Shown: positions 35,501-62,601, numbered from the stretch's first letter. The stretch is 64,000 nucleotides of DNA from Saccoglossus kowalevskii (GCF_000003605.2 NW_003119426.1:537960-601959); one strand, 5' to 3'. Notes: a model not told the origin generated them from the sequence alone. Numbers and translations: made by a program.

Positions 35501-38500
35501 TTTGAATCCGGTTTTGAAATACGTGAAATGATTTGATTGTAATGCGAGACTTCCACCCAATACAACTTCGGTTAAACAGAGAAAAGGATAAAGTATTGAC
35601 AGGGGATGCTAGATACTGTTCTAAGATGTGGATTAAGGATAATGTGTTTTTTTTTTGATTTTCTTGCAATCTCCGATGTTTTTGCCGGCGTTTGTTTAGT
35701 ATTGTGTGCATATTTGTCTCTATCAAAAGTCGAAACGTTATTTTAGAAGAATTTTTAGGAAAAAAGTATCTCTAAGACAGGAGGCATGCGATTATATTTT
35801 GAATGAAATTGCTATAAAATTTCCATGAAAATTTGAAACATTTCCTTATTGCCAGATAACTCGAAAGCTTGTACAAAGTTACTATGGAAGAGGGATTTTT
35901 TAAATATTTTTGTTTAATTGTCACATAAATAAAAATGTTGTAGACGTATTTTCATTTATGCAAGAACTAATCTAACTAATTGAAAGAGATTTGGATCCGG
36001 TGTCATGGAAACACACATGTTTTGAAGGATTATCCACCAATCCTAGATAGAAACATTTCTTATTCGTTGAGTAACTAAACTATTCGAAAAAAATCTTCCC
36101 TTTAATAAAACTTTTGTCATTAAGACGTTTTATCATAATAAGACATGTTATTTTGTAAAAGGACGGTATTTTATATATGCATAAAACAATAGAACTGATA
36201 ATTTAAAACACATTTTTTTTTTCCTTCGACTCAAATTGCTCAATTGCTGCATAATCTTCTTTCACATAATCTGTACGTCAATTTATATTAGAAGTGCCAC
36301 AAATGTTCACTGGCAACAAGAGATTTATTCAGAACACCAATATACACTTATTCGCCTCTATAGCCACGATTTTAAACGGTATTTACAAATGTAATTGACG
36401 TCCACGAACCTACAAAAATAGTATGTATATAACACGTATTATCTATGAAGGTCAGCGATTGGATGCTTAGCCACGTACAACATTTCTAGCCTTGACCATA
36501 TTGCATATAATGTAAAAGAATTGAATTTGGCAAAAAATATTTATTTATTTCAAACAACAAAATTATAAACTCTTCGAAATATTCAATATTTCACATAAAT
36601 ATATATATTTTTTTATGAAATAGATTTGAGTATGTTCTTCTATACGTCGGGAAATGCCGCTATTTTTCAAACACAATGTAACCTAGTAACAATCGGCAAT
36701 TGCAATTATATACTCAACAGAAAAAAAAACAAATGCACAAAAGTAGCATTCACTATTATACAACAAGTTATCGACCGATATAAAAGTGGAATGTCGAATT
36801 ATTAAAGGTATGGATCACCATGTATTTAAAGAACTCAGGTATAATTTTCAACATGCTGTTAGACTAATTTAAAGTATTCATTTAGAGTGCATATGTATTA
36901 GCGTCATAGTGCCACCTTTATGTATACCGTCGGCGTGGTGATTTAGAGCGACGGTATCAATTCAGCGCTAAAAGCTTCATTTAACAGTTTCTTCCTACCG
37001 AGTTTACCGTCACAATATATACACAACAAGGTGAGAACGGTACTTCCCTTCCACTGTCGTATATAATTTATTCCGGCGCTGATGCGGTACTTAGCATGTG
37101 TTCTGAACTACGTGAACTCATATGTAAGCACCAAGCTGCGTGGAATGAGTATAAAGCGTTCTGGGTATAGGTGAAACTAAAATACACTCAAACGCAGATA
37201 TCATTCCGACATCATGGTGCTTCTTATCCCCTGAAAAATTTTCTTCATTTTCGGTACATTCATCGATAATTCGTATTTCCCTTGCTGATGCATAATTCTG
37301 TCCCATCATGTACAGATCGCATTTTTTCAACAACCGTTTTTCTTTTCTTTTTTGTTTTAAAAAGTTTTCAAGATCATGATGACCTATGCATCAAGACATA
37401 TCAAGGACGTATGACAAATGGAGAAAGTTGCGATTGCGAGATATCCAAGTTTACAATAACATATATAATACCAACGTATGTGATTCATTCGTTTTAATGA
37501 GTCTAGTGGGTGTGTTAAAGCGTCGATGATCATAATCGCTTTGAAGGCATTCCTTGGGCAAGTTATACGTGTCGGGGGTACTCTTGTGCGTTACGTCTGT
37601 TTTAGATGCATTCGATTGCGGTATTGTGCGTGGTCATATTGAATGTTTCTAGAAATTTGAAATCGCCCACTATGCCACGCACGGATATTTTTCCTCAAGG
37701 TCAGATTCAACATTTCACGAATCAGTTCATGTGCTTGTCATGCACGGTTAACATTTTCCAGCCCACAGTTGCAGAGGTTAGTACACGTGTTTCTAACCGA
37801 CAAGAGCCACGAGCGAATTAATACATTATTACAAACAAAACAAAACAATCATATACTAGTAGTTTACTACGTACAATAAAATGATAAGTAAGCGTCGATA
37901 ATTCAACAATCGGATCTCATCGTGTATGCATGGATCAAGTATAACGGGACTGCGGGGCTCCCGTTCACAACGCACGTGAGAGGAATTGCTAAGCAAGGTG
38001 GTCGTACTGTGCATCGCCTGTTTGACATGGATAGCGCATTGATGAGCTTATGCGCACATCGACAATATTAACACCAATTAGAGAAACGCCGTGCAATTGA
38101 ATAAGATTGAGAGTATTCAATACAGGGACGTGGGTTACATGTTATACATCGTATGTATGTGTGGTGGTAAAATTGTGGGGTATATCTGTTAATCACAATT
38201 CGATAATGTCACAGTATAGTACGTGGCATTTCATTTATTAGTTTTTTCATCCGTGATTATGATAATCTTACATTCCCCTTTATTTCTCTTTAGTTTCCAG
38301 ATATAACGTTGTTGTTTACAATTACCTACGCAAGTTGTTATGAGAAGCAAAGGAAAAAAAAGCATGTTCTTCGCCATTTGGTAAACGAGCATGAACAAAT
38401 GAACAGTTTATAAATCGGATCTCACAGATCCTAATAAGCTGCGGCAATATCATTAATTGTCATCGAATTTCAATGTGACAAATTTGCAATTTTCCAAAGC

Positions 38501-39793
38501 TTCGAATTTCCAATTTGTTGGTAGATCCGTTTTCACTCGGTTGCCATGGAAACGCGAGTCATTCGATTTGCACTCTGTTGACGGTGGTTTTCCTAAGAGG
38601 GAACTGTGCCACTACTAGATGCAATCCCAAGGTGGCCGTGACGACAGAAATACGTGTCATTACCATTCAGTGCTTGAGAGGACAACTATTCAAAGTAGAT
38701 AGGGGCTCGCTAAGTAACGAAGCAATATAAATCAGACCTAAACCTCGAATACGAACATCTGAATTAATTTATCTACCGAGCCTTCAATGTACTTCAAGGT
38801 AAATATATATACTACTTGACCTGCGCAATTCAAACAGATATTGTGGGATGTTTGCAATTTTGGACAAAAGTAGACTTGTTTGTATTTATTTGTATATTTC
38901 ACGCGGTTGTTCTATTTAAACACAGCAATTTCCAAGCTGAGAAGAAAATAAAGGTGTTTTGACCAATCGTCAACCATAACAAGTCCTGATGTTAGATCGG
39001 TATCCCCTCTGAGCTAATGGGTATACAATGTTGTTGTGTTTTTTTTTACTTTTGGCGTAAATAAAATGTGTATTAACGAAGAAATATGTTTTTATGAGAT
39101 ATACTGGGTGTGTACAACAACCTTGGCACTTAACGGAAAGCTAAACACGATGATCGAAAGATATTCGGACGTGACGTGTAGTTACACCCTTGCTGATATA
39201 TGTTCTCATCGAATCCTTCTACTGTAACCAATGAGAGCTGATAGGTCCCGCGCGGTGCTCGACAGTATCCCGGTATGCGATAAATTCGCATGTACACGCA
39301 CACGACCAACAGACATGTCTTCAGTAATAGTGTGAACAGTAACTAACTCTTATTTTGTTTGAAACGATCAACCATAGATGGAGGAGACTATCAACGTGGC
39401 TTAATCGAAACAACATTGGAAAGTACATAGACATAAAATGGGTATGCTACTCTGCCACAAAGGTGTGTGCGACTTTTTGCAGGTTTTCTGAATGCAATTA
39501 CCTATCGAATATCATTTCAAAATTTCGTCTCTAGGCCACTGGGGACGGGGAGTAGCATGCGTTGTCTGAACTTCACGCGTCCTCCAAATATCGACACTGC
39601 GCGAAACAATGTATCACACCCACTCGGTACTACCCTTCAGTATTCACGCGTGTGTAACGTCTGAGAATCACCCCAACACAAGATATTTGTATGTAGTCGA
39701 ATATATACTGGGATGATATTCCGTTAATCTTACCGGGTTCTTCTTCTTCCTCCTGAGAAAACTGGAAAATTATAGCGCACTCAATGAATGGTG
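32572..39793. other. intergenic, no supported gene
   Basis: AT-rich. It contains an inverted repeat GTGGGGTCAC/GTGACCCCAC (34331-34433) and an X-box-like GTTGCCATGGAAAC (38540-38553). The minus-strand frame at 35361-35726 has no family features. Confidence 0.5.
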
Positions 39794-40088
39794 TCAGCTC
39801 TGAAGCAAAATCCGTACACAGTAGTGCCTAGCTTCATGTTCTCCGATGACAGTGTACAGAAATGCGTTGAAGTGAGGCGCCTTTTGAACAGCTACGATGA
39901 CGAGAATGGTATTGTGTGACTTGAAAATTGCAATGATGTCATCGCAAGTCGACGCGATGATGAAGATAGCAAAACCATGTAGTCGGAAGTGGGGACGCCA
40001 TCCATGCATCCCTTTATCCCTCATCGGGGCGCCATTCCGAGCAAGACTTAACAGATTATCCCCGGATGTAGATTTCAAGTTTGTGCCC
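39794..40088 (-). pseudogene. possible ankyrin-repeat-like exon or remnant
   Basis: A clean acceptor (ATTTTTTTCAG before 40088 on the minus strand) opens a frame of about 97 residues. It begins TNLKSTSGDNLLSLARNGAP and ends GEHEARHYCVRILLQS before a stop. The segments resemble the loop-helix patterns of ankyrin repeats (SGDxxLSLAR; GEHEA..CVRILLQS), but the middle does not fit and no partner exon was found upstream. It may be a decayed fragment or chance. Confidence 0.25.
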
Positions 40089-40800
40089 CTGAAAAAAATG
40101 ATTTAATGCAGCACGTCCATCGGCGATGTGAAACACTATGATAGAGGATTTAATCTTACGATTTATTTCATTTATGGGCCATTACTAAAGATTACTTAAA
40201 AATGATTTAATGACTGGCGTTTTAATTAACTGTAAAAGAAAATTGAATTGTTTAACAGGAAGTATAAATTTATGACACAGAACAGTCACCTTGAGGTTTC
40301 AATCATGAACAACTTCTCGAAATGAACACAGTGTCTTTGAGTTCATTATTAAACCAGGACAACTTAAAAGGAAACAGTGACTTAATTAATACATTTGTAA
40401 TTTTGTTATATTCATATTACATATTGGCGCATGCGCATAATTACTGCTCTTGCGTTATGCAAATTATGAAAAACAGTTTGTAGTTTAAAAACGTATCTGG
40501 GTCACCTGATATTCAGTTGCTTTGAGAACTAAGTGCAAATTCTGGTAATTAAGTCACACACTATCAATCGGGGGGGGGATTAATTATTCAATCACACTCC
40601 AGTCATGTGTACATGTACCAAATCCACCCTGGGCCAGCCTTGTATAAAAGTAAAGACACGTCGATACATGGCTGTAGTGTCAGTGGGCAATTATGAGGCC
40701 AACCGTTAAGTCAGCATTCAAGCGTTAATTTGTATTGTACGCCACGGTGTAATAGTTTGTGTAACGCCGTGACTGAGTTATTAACTGCATGAATAACAAT

Positions 40801-40850
<50 letters not shown>

Positions 40851-41024
40851 CGGTGTTCTCTTAATATTAATGCGTATTTATCGATGTATGAAAGATATTG
40901 GTTCGGTAGAAAGATACTATACATTGCGTTGTAATTTGAATGTTAAGCTGTAGTAAATAAGACGTTAACTGACAGCCCGATGTGAGGCATATATGTGAAT
41001 ATAGATGGCACAAGACAGACATAT
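40089..41024. other. intergenic with (TA)n microsatellite
   Basis: (TA)n at about 40805-40845 and a G run at 40569-40577. No gene seen. Confidence 0.6.
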
Positions 41025-41110
41025 TGCAGGTGATTCGAACCATAAAACACAGCGTGGCGTCGCGCCTACGAAATCAGATTAGTTAACCACTAGATTAAAC
41101 GACATGCGGA
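41025..41110 (-). repeat. tRNA-derived SINE head or tRNA pseudogene
   Basis: On the minus strand, box A-like TTTAATCTAGTGGTTAAC (41098-41081) is followed about 40 bases later by box B GGTTCGAATCA (41041-41031). This is the internal RNA polymerase III promoter spacing of tRNAs. The flanks do not pair as an acceptor stem, so a SINE is more likely than a working tRNA. Confidence 0.55.
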
Positions 41111-53371
<12,261 letters not shown>

Positions 53372-53769
53372 TTGAGTAATACAGACATATATATGTATAT
53401 ATATCTTTATATGTCTATATTATGTTTACAATATTCTCGTAACTTTTGTGACTACTGTTTACTTTTGTAGCTATTTGAAATAGGGAATATAAATGTGTAT
53501 AAACAGTGTAAATGCTTTCCCCGTATGATTATTATCATAACACATTATCATTAGTAATAAAACTATGATCACACGTATTATCAAGTATGATAACATGCAG
53601 TTATACATGACCATTTGGGTGTTGGTGATTCAGGGCATTGGTAATAAATGCATCCGTTTTTTTTGAAACTCATTAATTTAATTTCCGCAAACATAATATA
53701 GCGTGTTGTGTGATCTACTAGGCAGAATGTACTCTAGTTTATACGGTTGAGTGAGCAAGTCGAAGAAGT

Positions 53770-53850
53770 CAACAAAAGAGGGGTCGAACCCACAGTCTCC
53801 GTGATGCGAGGCGAATACGTAAAACTTTGTACCACGCGTAGATCACACAT
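53770..53850 (-). repeat. tRNA-derived SINE head
   Basis: On the minus strand, box A-like TGATCTACGCGTGGTAC (53846-53830) precedes GGGTTCGACCCC (box B, about 53791-53780). Between them CGCCTCGCATCACGGAGAC looks like a degenerate anticodon arm. A SINE or tRNA pseudogene is more likely than a functional tRNA. The 90-residue plus-strand frame across it (53747-54019) is therefore not called. Confidence 0.55.
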
Positions 53851-56177
53851 ACACAATGCCGCGGGCTGGTCGTGCCCACGCAGTCACGATGGAGAAATCA
53901 ATTCAAGACCTGGTTCCATTTATCGCGCAAATCAACGAGCAACTCAACTGACATATTATAAGGATACGTTCCAGTTATCCCGGGGTAATCCGCTACACAT
54001 GGCGACAATGACACCGTGAATTTTTACGTGCACTGCGTACAGGAACAACACATGTTGCCGACAGGTTTATGCCACACATCAGTTCCTCGGACCACACATA
54101 CTCTGCCATAGATCATTCAGAACATATGACGTAATTTCAAGATTCCTTCATTACGTGATCATGAAAGCAGTTTCTTTTCAGACAACCTACTATTTGCGAA
54201 TACATTGTTTTGAACACGAGTCTGGGATCAATGTTTGAAGTGTTTGAACTTCTTTGTGGACGATAGAGTGCCATTGGAGGGGGGGTATTTTTACCATGCA
54301 TCAATGCCAATGTGACTGGTCATTTTCAAAGTATCTATTATATTACGCATTAGTTAACATCACCACCAACTGTTACTAAATGCATGCAATTGGTTCAAAA
54401 CATTTTGAAATGTACACCAACACTTAGCGTACATATATAATGACTGAAGACGAGCGTGAACATCGTTGTTATATACATGGAAACAAAAATACTGTGTGAG
54501 ATTACACAACTATAAGGTAACTTAGTTGAATTTGACCAATGACATGTCGATTATAAAAGTAATTGATTTGAAATCCCGCCGACCTAAAAAGTCATCCAAG
54601 ATTGTATGTAGACAACTGGTTAGCTTTCTACAATTTTAAAAGATACCGAGTAATGGATACATTAAGTACATCATGATGTTTCCATGGATACGCTCAATTT
54701 GTTGCCCAAATGATAACATGTCTAGCTGGTCTCTGTGCCAGACCGCGTGGAACTAAATGTTAATATTTACTAGGAAAGCTGTGTAGGGGTTTATGCTTGA
54801 TCTGATTTGCTTCGGACTATTTGGATAAGACTTAAGGTGGATTGTGCTATTAAAGACGTATTCCTTCGAGTTCACTGACATAGTACATGGATCATGTGTG
54901 GGCAGGCTGACGTACGTATATCATACGTATTTCAATACTGAAATATCTTTAGTGCACGTGCATGGTGCAATCAACACGGAAATGTACTGTAGTTTTGTTG
55001 AGGCCGGCAACACGAGGTTTATAAGCAAGTTCAGTTGTTTTCGTCAACGTGTCTGTAATATACTTTTAACTGTATGTCATGCAATAGTTGAGCGCCAATA
55101 TGCTGAAATATCTTCATTAAAAATAACTGCAAAATGATCAGAATACTAAAACTGTCAATGAATTGTTAAATCCAATTGAAACGCTATTCACTATATGATC
55201 TTCTGAACTGTTATCGTTTTAATAGATGCATTTTTATATGAGCGGTGTTGTCTAATGTACACTTGAAGTAAATGGCAAGTACCGTGACGGAAGCGACACA
55301 TACTGGTCGATTGCGGCATCAGATAAACATGAGCACTCTACGGACGTCGGATGCAAACGAGATTTACTGTTAGGGAGCTTGTATTACACGCTATGTTTGG
55401 TTCGGTAATTCTTCTTCAATTTCCGGTAACGCTGAATTTAAAGGGTACACTTTTCCCTAGACCAATTCAAAGTCGGTCAAGATATTTCAAATGCAGGAAA
55501 TTGAACGGTCTGACCTCTGCTAAAAAGTAATCCAGTTAGAAACAGTGATTATGATCCTTGGGTAAGGTTATCGCTATTTTCATTTTGAATTCATGATTCG
55601 AATTAATGAGTTCTTGGACGGTAACGCATGGAGATGCAATCGCTTCTGTGGGAATGTTTTTCTAATTTGAACCGATCTAATTCTGATCTTCAAATGCCAA
55701 TATTTTGGGATAAGATTGCTGACAAAATTGTCGCGCTGCATGGCTTTTTCAGTGCGCTTAACTGAACATATCTTTATATGTATGGTGTCACGCATTGACG
55801 CAAGGGTATACTTGTCATACTTTCCAAAGTTGGCAGCAGTAGACACGATACCGATAATACGTCGTTTCTTCCCTCGGTTTATGTGATTTTACATATCTGG
55901 GTAATTTCACGTAGAACTATTCTTCCGTCATAAACGAATCGAGGACGACCTTTTTGTATTTATAGAAGATAGTCGCTTTCTTGTGTTTCCTGACGAACTC
56001 GGGCCTGATAATAGCAAAGTAGTACAGACCAAACAAAAACAGGGAGAAAAAAAAAAACATTTATATTTATCGTCACTCATTCAAAGTAAAAGGACACATA
56101 CTACAAAGCACTCTTGGTATGCAATAGAGTAATTGCGAATATCAGTACCACATGGTGTTTTCGTCTGAGTACGTAAG
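53851..56177. other. intergenic, no supported gene
   Basis: No recognisable domain or repeat. The plus frame at 54844-55137 is unassigned. Confidence 0.5.
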
Positions 56178-56212
56178 ACCATGGAACTATAAACCCGTTA
56201 TAGTTCCATGGT
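56178..56212. repeat. perfect 15-bp stem, 5-nt loop hairpin
   Basis: ACCATGGAACTATAA, loop ACCCG, then TTATAGTTCCATGGT. Both sides are flanked by GTAAGA-type words. The origin is unknown. Confidence 0.85.
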
Positions 56213-59200
56213 AAGACTATCTGCTGTCTCGTTCGAAGCCTGTCGCGCAATGATAATCACTGAAATTGTCTTCCATATGTACATGTAATTTACCAGTGCA
56301 TGTCAGGTAATTGTTTGCGCAGTCCTGAACAAATTTACATTCATTTGTTCGTGTACACGAGACGGTGACCCAGCTCCAGAACGAGGCTGCAAGTTGTTGA
56401 CGTAAACCGGACCGGTTCTAACGCGCAACAGAAACCCGCAAATGATATATATATGACCTTAGGTGAGATGTATATCGAGCGACAGGTTCAATGTTTGTCT
56501 CAAGTTCCACTGGCAAATTCAATTAAATGACTATCTATGACACGTCGTATAAAAAGCTTCCAATTCCATCAACTTGATCCATCAGAGAAACAATCATCGT
56601 AACACAATACGTAGTCGAATTGTGTACCGTGACGTTGTTCGTCTGGTATTTCACGATAAAGTCGCCCTTAGATAACTAACCCAACATACGACTTGCTGGT
56701 GACGTCCGAGTACGTCATACCATTTATACTAGTAGTCTCGTTCGCAGGCACTCGTTAGGTGAGTGGGTTACACCATAAACCCTATAAAACCTCTCTGGTT
56801 ACACACTCTCAAATTCTACGCATATATATCGATTTTACATCAGTTTTTAATACATCGAAACGCTTTTATGCATCAATGTGAGATATATCAACTCTTCCGC
56901 TGTTTGTAAAATTAGGATAGATAGAATCGTACATGAACAAACACAGCCTGTTCAGGGATGTACAAATGTAAATATGATTTAAACTGTAATTGTTGTAATT
57001 CGACTTAGCTTTAACACCCCACAAATATTATGATATGGTGCGTACCACGTCATATAAAATCTTACACCACTGCATATGTTTTCGCATATACCCAAAAAAG
57101 GATCCTTTTTAGGTTTATTGTTCTGACGGGGCATTCTCTGGTCGATCTAGACAATGCCCACCATCTAGATACAAAGTAGACACTCGTGTCGATTTTAGAG
57201 ACTGTGACTGTCTCTGATTTTCATATATTTATGGAAATTAAATTTTTTTTAAGTTATGTTTATGATCAAGACGCAACTGTCCTGCTTGGGTTGTAACTCA
57301 AAGGCCAACATCTTGTATGACAAGTGTCAGTGTTCAGTTTTCGAACCTCGTCGTGTTTAAAACGTAGACATAGATATTCATAAGTAGATCATGCAGTGTA
57401 GCGTTGTCCACCTGTGACATCTATAACATGTAAGTATTACGTGGAACAAATGTACACCAATATCATCAGTTGAACCTGATTAGTTGGAACAAACTCCAGG
57501 TGTGATTGGTGTATTTTAAGTCAACTTATGCATTCGTGTCGTGCAGGTATTAACATACATAAACGAAACGAGGGCCGTTGACGGTGAAACATGTAAACGG
57601 AAGCATGACTCTACTCAAGTGCAGTATTTTACACGTTCTCGCAGCATCATTTCCCTTTATACCAGAACGATTCAAATGAAGCCTTTGTAAAATACTCATC
57701 TTAACAGATTACGCAAGCCATGTGCTTTTTGTATTATGTCAGATCTAATATATTATATATAATATATTGGGTGACAGTTCGTTTATTTGAGTAAGTTATA
57801 TAGATAGTATGAATATCTTACGACGATTCTGGAAGCAATGAATAAATGCATATGTTTTAAAATGCAGAGAGAAAATAATACTATTTTAGATCTCTATACA
57901 TATTCAGATATCTGTTATAAGTATTTATAAAATAGCTACAATGTATTGGACATAACTGTTATCATATGTCGACCACACATGTAGAAAGATGGTGGAAATC
58001 ATTTCATTATGTAATCAATCCCAAACTATCTTATAGAATGCCACATGACAGTTTCTGGATATATTTCCTGACGATCTAATTGGTTATAAGTGTTCAGTTG
58101 ATTAAAAAGTGGGCGTAACTATGTATTGTACAAACTATGATACAGACTTATATAGCCAGGGGTTATTGAGTTTTGTCAAACAAATTGGACTGGGGTGCTG
58201 AACACGATTCAAAGTCTGACCACATTATCATTTCGTACGTTCCTAATCTTAAAACATTATAATGTAAATTTGTCAGAAACCACGTATACATTAGATTTGT
58301 CGCTGCCCTGGATTGACAAGACTGTATTTTGTAGGCGTGATTCCGTTAATGATCAATAATTTTCATAATGATTCATACTTATCGGTTGAAATACAATTAA
58401 TGTTAAAATTAATCCAACAATTACAAATTGCCTATTTGCCTTTTTTGCCTATTTGCTGGAAACAAATAGCGACACATAAAGGTGTGAATTTGGGTGAATT
58501 TGGTAAAAATATTATTTAATGAAAACTTATTTACATCCCCCAGGTTATATTATATAAACCACCTTACATATATTGATGATACATTATCCACATGTTGTGT
58601 GATGTTCTTCATTGTTAACCACGGGACACCGAACCTCTTTGATGGAACTTCACTTAGAACACGCTGTATAATTGCATCGACTTAAGCCAAGACGAATACA
58701 GGAAACATTTTGCAAGGAAGTCGAATAATCAAAGGCATGCGTCGGCAACTTACCTTTTGTGGAAGTGTAGTTGAATGCACGCTGGGGTATACAGCCTGGT
58801 AATGTCGACTCTGTGCTATGTGAAATTAACTAAGTGGAGATCCCGTGGTTTCGGCTCGATGGCGAACGCTGCTAAAGTCACGAAGAACCCAGCTTGGTGT
58901 TGTAAGAAAGAACAAATTCTGTAACCAAATAAAAAAAGGAATATATTAGTCGTTTTATAACATGTACTGTTATGTTTGGTTAAAAACACTAATCTTGCTC
59001 CCGTGCATATTGCTTAATAGTTGGACGCAACGATTAAAAAACCCAAACATCCAATTTTTGTACATAACCACTTACTACGAAAGCACTGTTCCCAAGTTCT
59101 GATGTATACGTTTCCGTATACGATGGCAGATATGATAAAATGTTTGAGCAATGCTGTTGGAATCAACCAAATTGCGTAGAGGGAGGTTGGGTTAAACTAT

Positions 59201-62200
59201 AGGCTGTACGGTATGGTAACCATACTTCATGATACATCTGTCCTAAAGTGATGTCACTGTATTCAACTTGCGCATGCGTACCTTCGATATTCATGAATGA
59301 TCGATTGCATTCCAGACTTCTATAATTAAGTAATTCGTGCTACGGATATTTATGACCACCGAAGTTTTATGATTGTTTGAGAAACAAATCAGGACTCCTT
59401 ATCCGTGGATTCCATGTATTGGACAAGTATTACGCAGTGTGGTACACGACAATGACAACTTCACACCACGATTGTAAAGCTATTTTTACGGTCGATATAT
59501 CACAATATGTATTGTTTATTTTTTGTATTGTTTATTTATTGCAAAGCAAAATGCCATTGGCCCAAAGAACAAATACACCGCGAAGCCAGTAGCGTAGTTC
59601 GCGACATCCGTGATGACTTTCAAGGCACAAATCGAGATGGCTAAACGTTTTGTTTATAAGTTGACATATTTTTTTTTAAATAAGAATATGATGCAATAAC
59701 AATTAGGGATAACTTGTGATAATACGGTTTTTTTGAACCATTTGTCATTTGGTTTATATTTCGAATTATGTGTGTTATAACTGTCTTGGGACAGAAAAAA
59801 TAGTTGTTGGATTGACAGTATACTTTGTGTATGTCTTTTTATCGGGGGTTTGAGTTCGGCTTTCCCTTTATTTCTTGGTGTCGTGTTGTACTCACGCTAC
59901 TTAACAAGGTTCGTATGTTGTCTTGCTACTTTTCATTCTTCCAACATGTCACGACGTGGAGGTAGGGGAGAGTGACATGATTACCGATACGGGAAGAGAA
60001 CAATTTAAATAAACTATGGATAATATAGATCACTTCCGATCTGCTTGAAATCCTGTGTAGAGAGTTACGTCAGATTTTAATCAGACAGCGTCTCCTCATA
60101 CACATCAGTAACGGTTCTGTACCCCATCCTTGAATGTCGTTACTATGACAACACGTCGCAGTAGCAACGTAACGAACACGTAATAGCGCATTGCACATCA
60201 TTGCAAAAAGCCGATCAAGGGATGATTATAAGAAACGCTAAGAATTTGTAAAGCTATACTTGTATAGAAGCTTTTTTCACGACAAAAGCCATATAAGACG
60301 AGATAAATACCCACACGAGAAAATCAATCGTATCGGCTGTTTACATTTGAATTCCCTCTTTATATGACCTGTAAATATCATCACACTGTCTCCTTGTAAG
60401 CAGTACGAGGACTTTGGGTTTATGAACATTTCAGATTTTTCTTGAGTGACAACTACAATGACAGTTATGGTTGATCTGGTGATTAGACACTATGGTCTTG
60501 TGTCTGTCAAATGCTGGATTTGCGTGTTGGTGGTAAGTAATACTTCTTGAGTAGTTTTGGTCAATGACGTCTTGTAAACGCGCGCCTCCCGTCAAACGAA
60601 AAGTCTCGCATCCAACATTGAGTACCACCGGCCTGCTCTACCCTATTCTCTTGGTGAATGATGCACCGCACACAGCTCCTTTTCTTCACGAACCAATTAT
60701 TTCTGTCCGATACATACCGACAATGCCTGTATTTGAAAACTAATTTGAATAATCATGAGTAAGCGCCGTGAAAGCGATTGACCAATCAGCGACAAGGATC
60801 GTTTGCTTCTACAAGAGAATTGATTGGTTTTCTAGTTGAAAAAGCCCTGTTGATTGGTGCATTTGCAAGCCATTGAGTACTGCGATGAACGGTAGACGTG
60901 TTTTACAAAGTCTTTCGTCGGAAAGAGGCTGGGGGTTTTGCGGCGATGTTTAGGGGCGATAGCGAAACCATTTTGTTGATTTCTTTTATAACATGACGGG
61001 TTGACATAAACTTCATGAATATGCATGCTTAATTTGCATAAACTGTTTTTGCGTATGGTGTATTACTTTCTCCACACAATTATTTTATGACATAATCGAC
61101 ACATAATTTTCACTGACCGTGACATTCCGAAGATATCGGAGTTATCGATGTTCGATTACCGGGCTCGCCATCCGACCCGCCGTCCGTATACTGATGTCAT
61201 ACCATTCGAAAATTTAACGTATTCACTCGCATGTCATTCTGAGAGTAATACAGACTCGTGTCCCAGACTTTTAAAAGTTGTTGTACACGACAATTTTAAA
61301 ATTGCTTTAGATTTGTAAGAACACAGGAAAAGAATTTCTTTGAATTACGTTCGAAAATGGCATGATAACTGTTCCGGAAACAAACAAAAATGTGCACTTA
61401 GACGAGAAAAATAATTGACAGATATAAACGTTACGCTTGCCTGCGTGGAAGAACGTCGGACATTTATCGTAACTTCTGGGTGGTATATTCTGTCCATCAC
61501 TTAACGTAAGAAAGGAAACAGATCTTTTTTCGGGGGTTGGTTTCTTTGCGAGTACTTGTAATGCTGTGCTGTATCAATGTTGTCTCACTACTCCAGCCCC
61601 CACCGTGACGCACACGACTTTTGGAGTAGTCACGAATCGCATGAGCGCTACTTCCGTTTTCAGAATCGTCTCCGATTTCGCGGTTATTCATCTAAAGATA
61701 ATGTAATCGTATCTTTGCATAATAACAACGCACGGTATATGGCACCAACAAGTACCTTTACAGACAGTGTACATCATTTTTGTCATTGCAAACAATTGGA
61801 AAATATGCTAAAATATACAAAATAGACTTCGTTCATTCCATTCCGTAGATCAATTTGCTTCGAATTGAGTAGGAGGACAGCAATTTTTTTTTGCAATCCT
61901 TAAAAAAGATATGTAAAAAAAATATGTATTCGATAATATTAAGTGGTTAAAAGCTCAGTTGACGTGTTGTGCTACTTTGACGTATATTCCGTTCCATCTC
62001 TCGACGCCTTTATACAATCTACATACACATATGCCATTCTCCATCATTGATATTGCCACGAGCATTGTTGTATACATATATGAAATAACGACTAGAGCAA
62101 GAAACTGTCACTTTATCGCAGTCCAGCTAGACTTGGTGTTATTCTCCTTAATGGCGAGATTCGAAATTATCATAAATTCTCACGAATTTGTTTGCGAATT

Positions 62201-62601
62201 TAAAAATTCCCACTGTTCTATTGGCGATAATCTAAATCCTCAATAAAGTATTCGTGAGAATGTACAGAACAATTAGTGCGAATGTGAAGTATCGACAAAA
62301 AAATTGTGAGAATAATTCCTCCCCGAAGTCTCGCCAAACTGCGAGAGAGTCTCGTCTCGCATTTTACACCGTTAGTGTTACCGGAACGAATGTCGTTCAG
62401 TGTTTTTCTATGTCTGAATACTGGACTGATTACATCATATACCGCCGTCTGATTCAGAAGTGGAATTACGCTTTCGGTATAACAACTGTTGGAGAATTTT
62501 GCAAAAAAATGTCATGAGTGAATATGTAAATATGATAAATGTAAATAAAATATTTGTAGAAGGTCAAATTCCCCGAGCCCCATAGTTTTCTTATGAATAG
62601 C
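56213..62601. other. intergenic, no supported gene
   Basis: AT-rich. It holds a 22-bp AT palindrome at 57747-57768. Open frames are short and unrecognised. Confidence 0.5.

Noticed and set aside
35361-35726. 121-residue minus-strand frame
   Set aside because: Low-complexity, AT-rich composition without motif or splice support.
41025-41110. Functional tRNA gene
   Set aside because: Box A and box B are present but no 7-bp acceptor stem or clean anticodon arm can be drawn.
53747-54019. 90-residue plus-strand frame
   Set aside because: It overlaps a minus-strand tRNA-like SINE head, which explains the higher GC and the open frame.
57747-57768. 22-bp AT palindrome
   Set aside because: It consists only of A and T in an AT-rich region, so it is expected by chance slippage.
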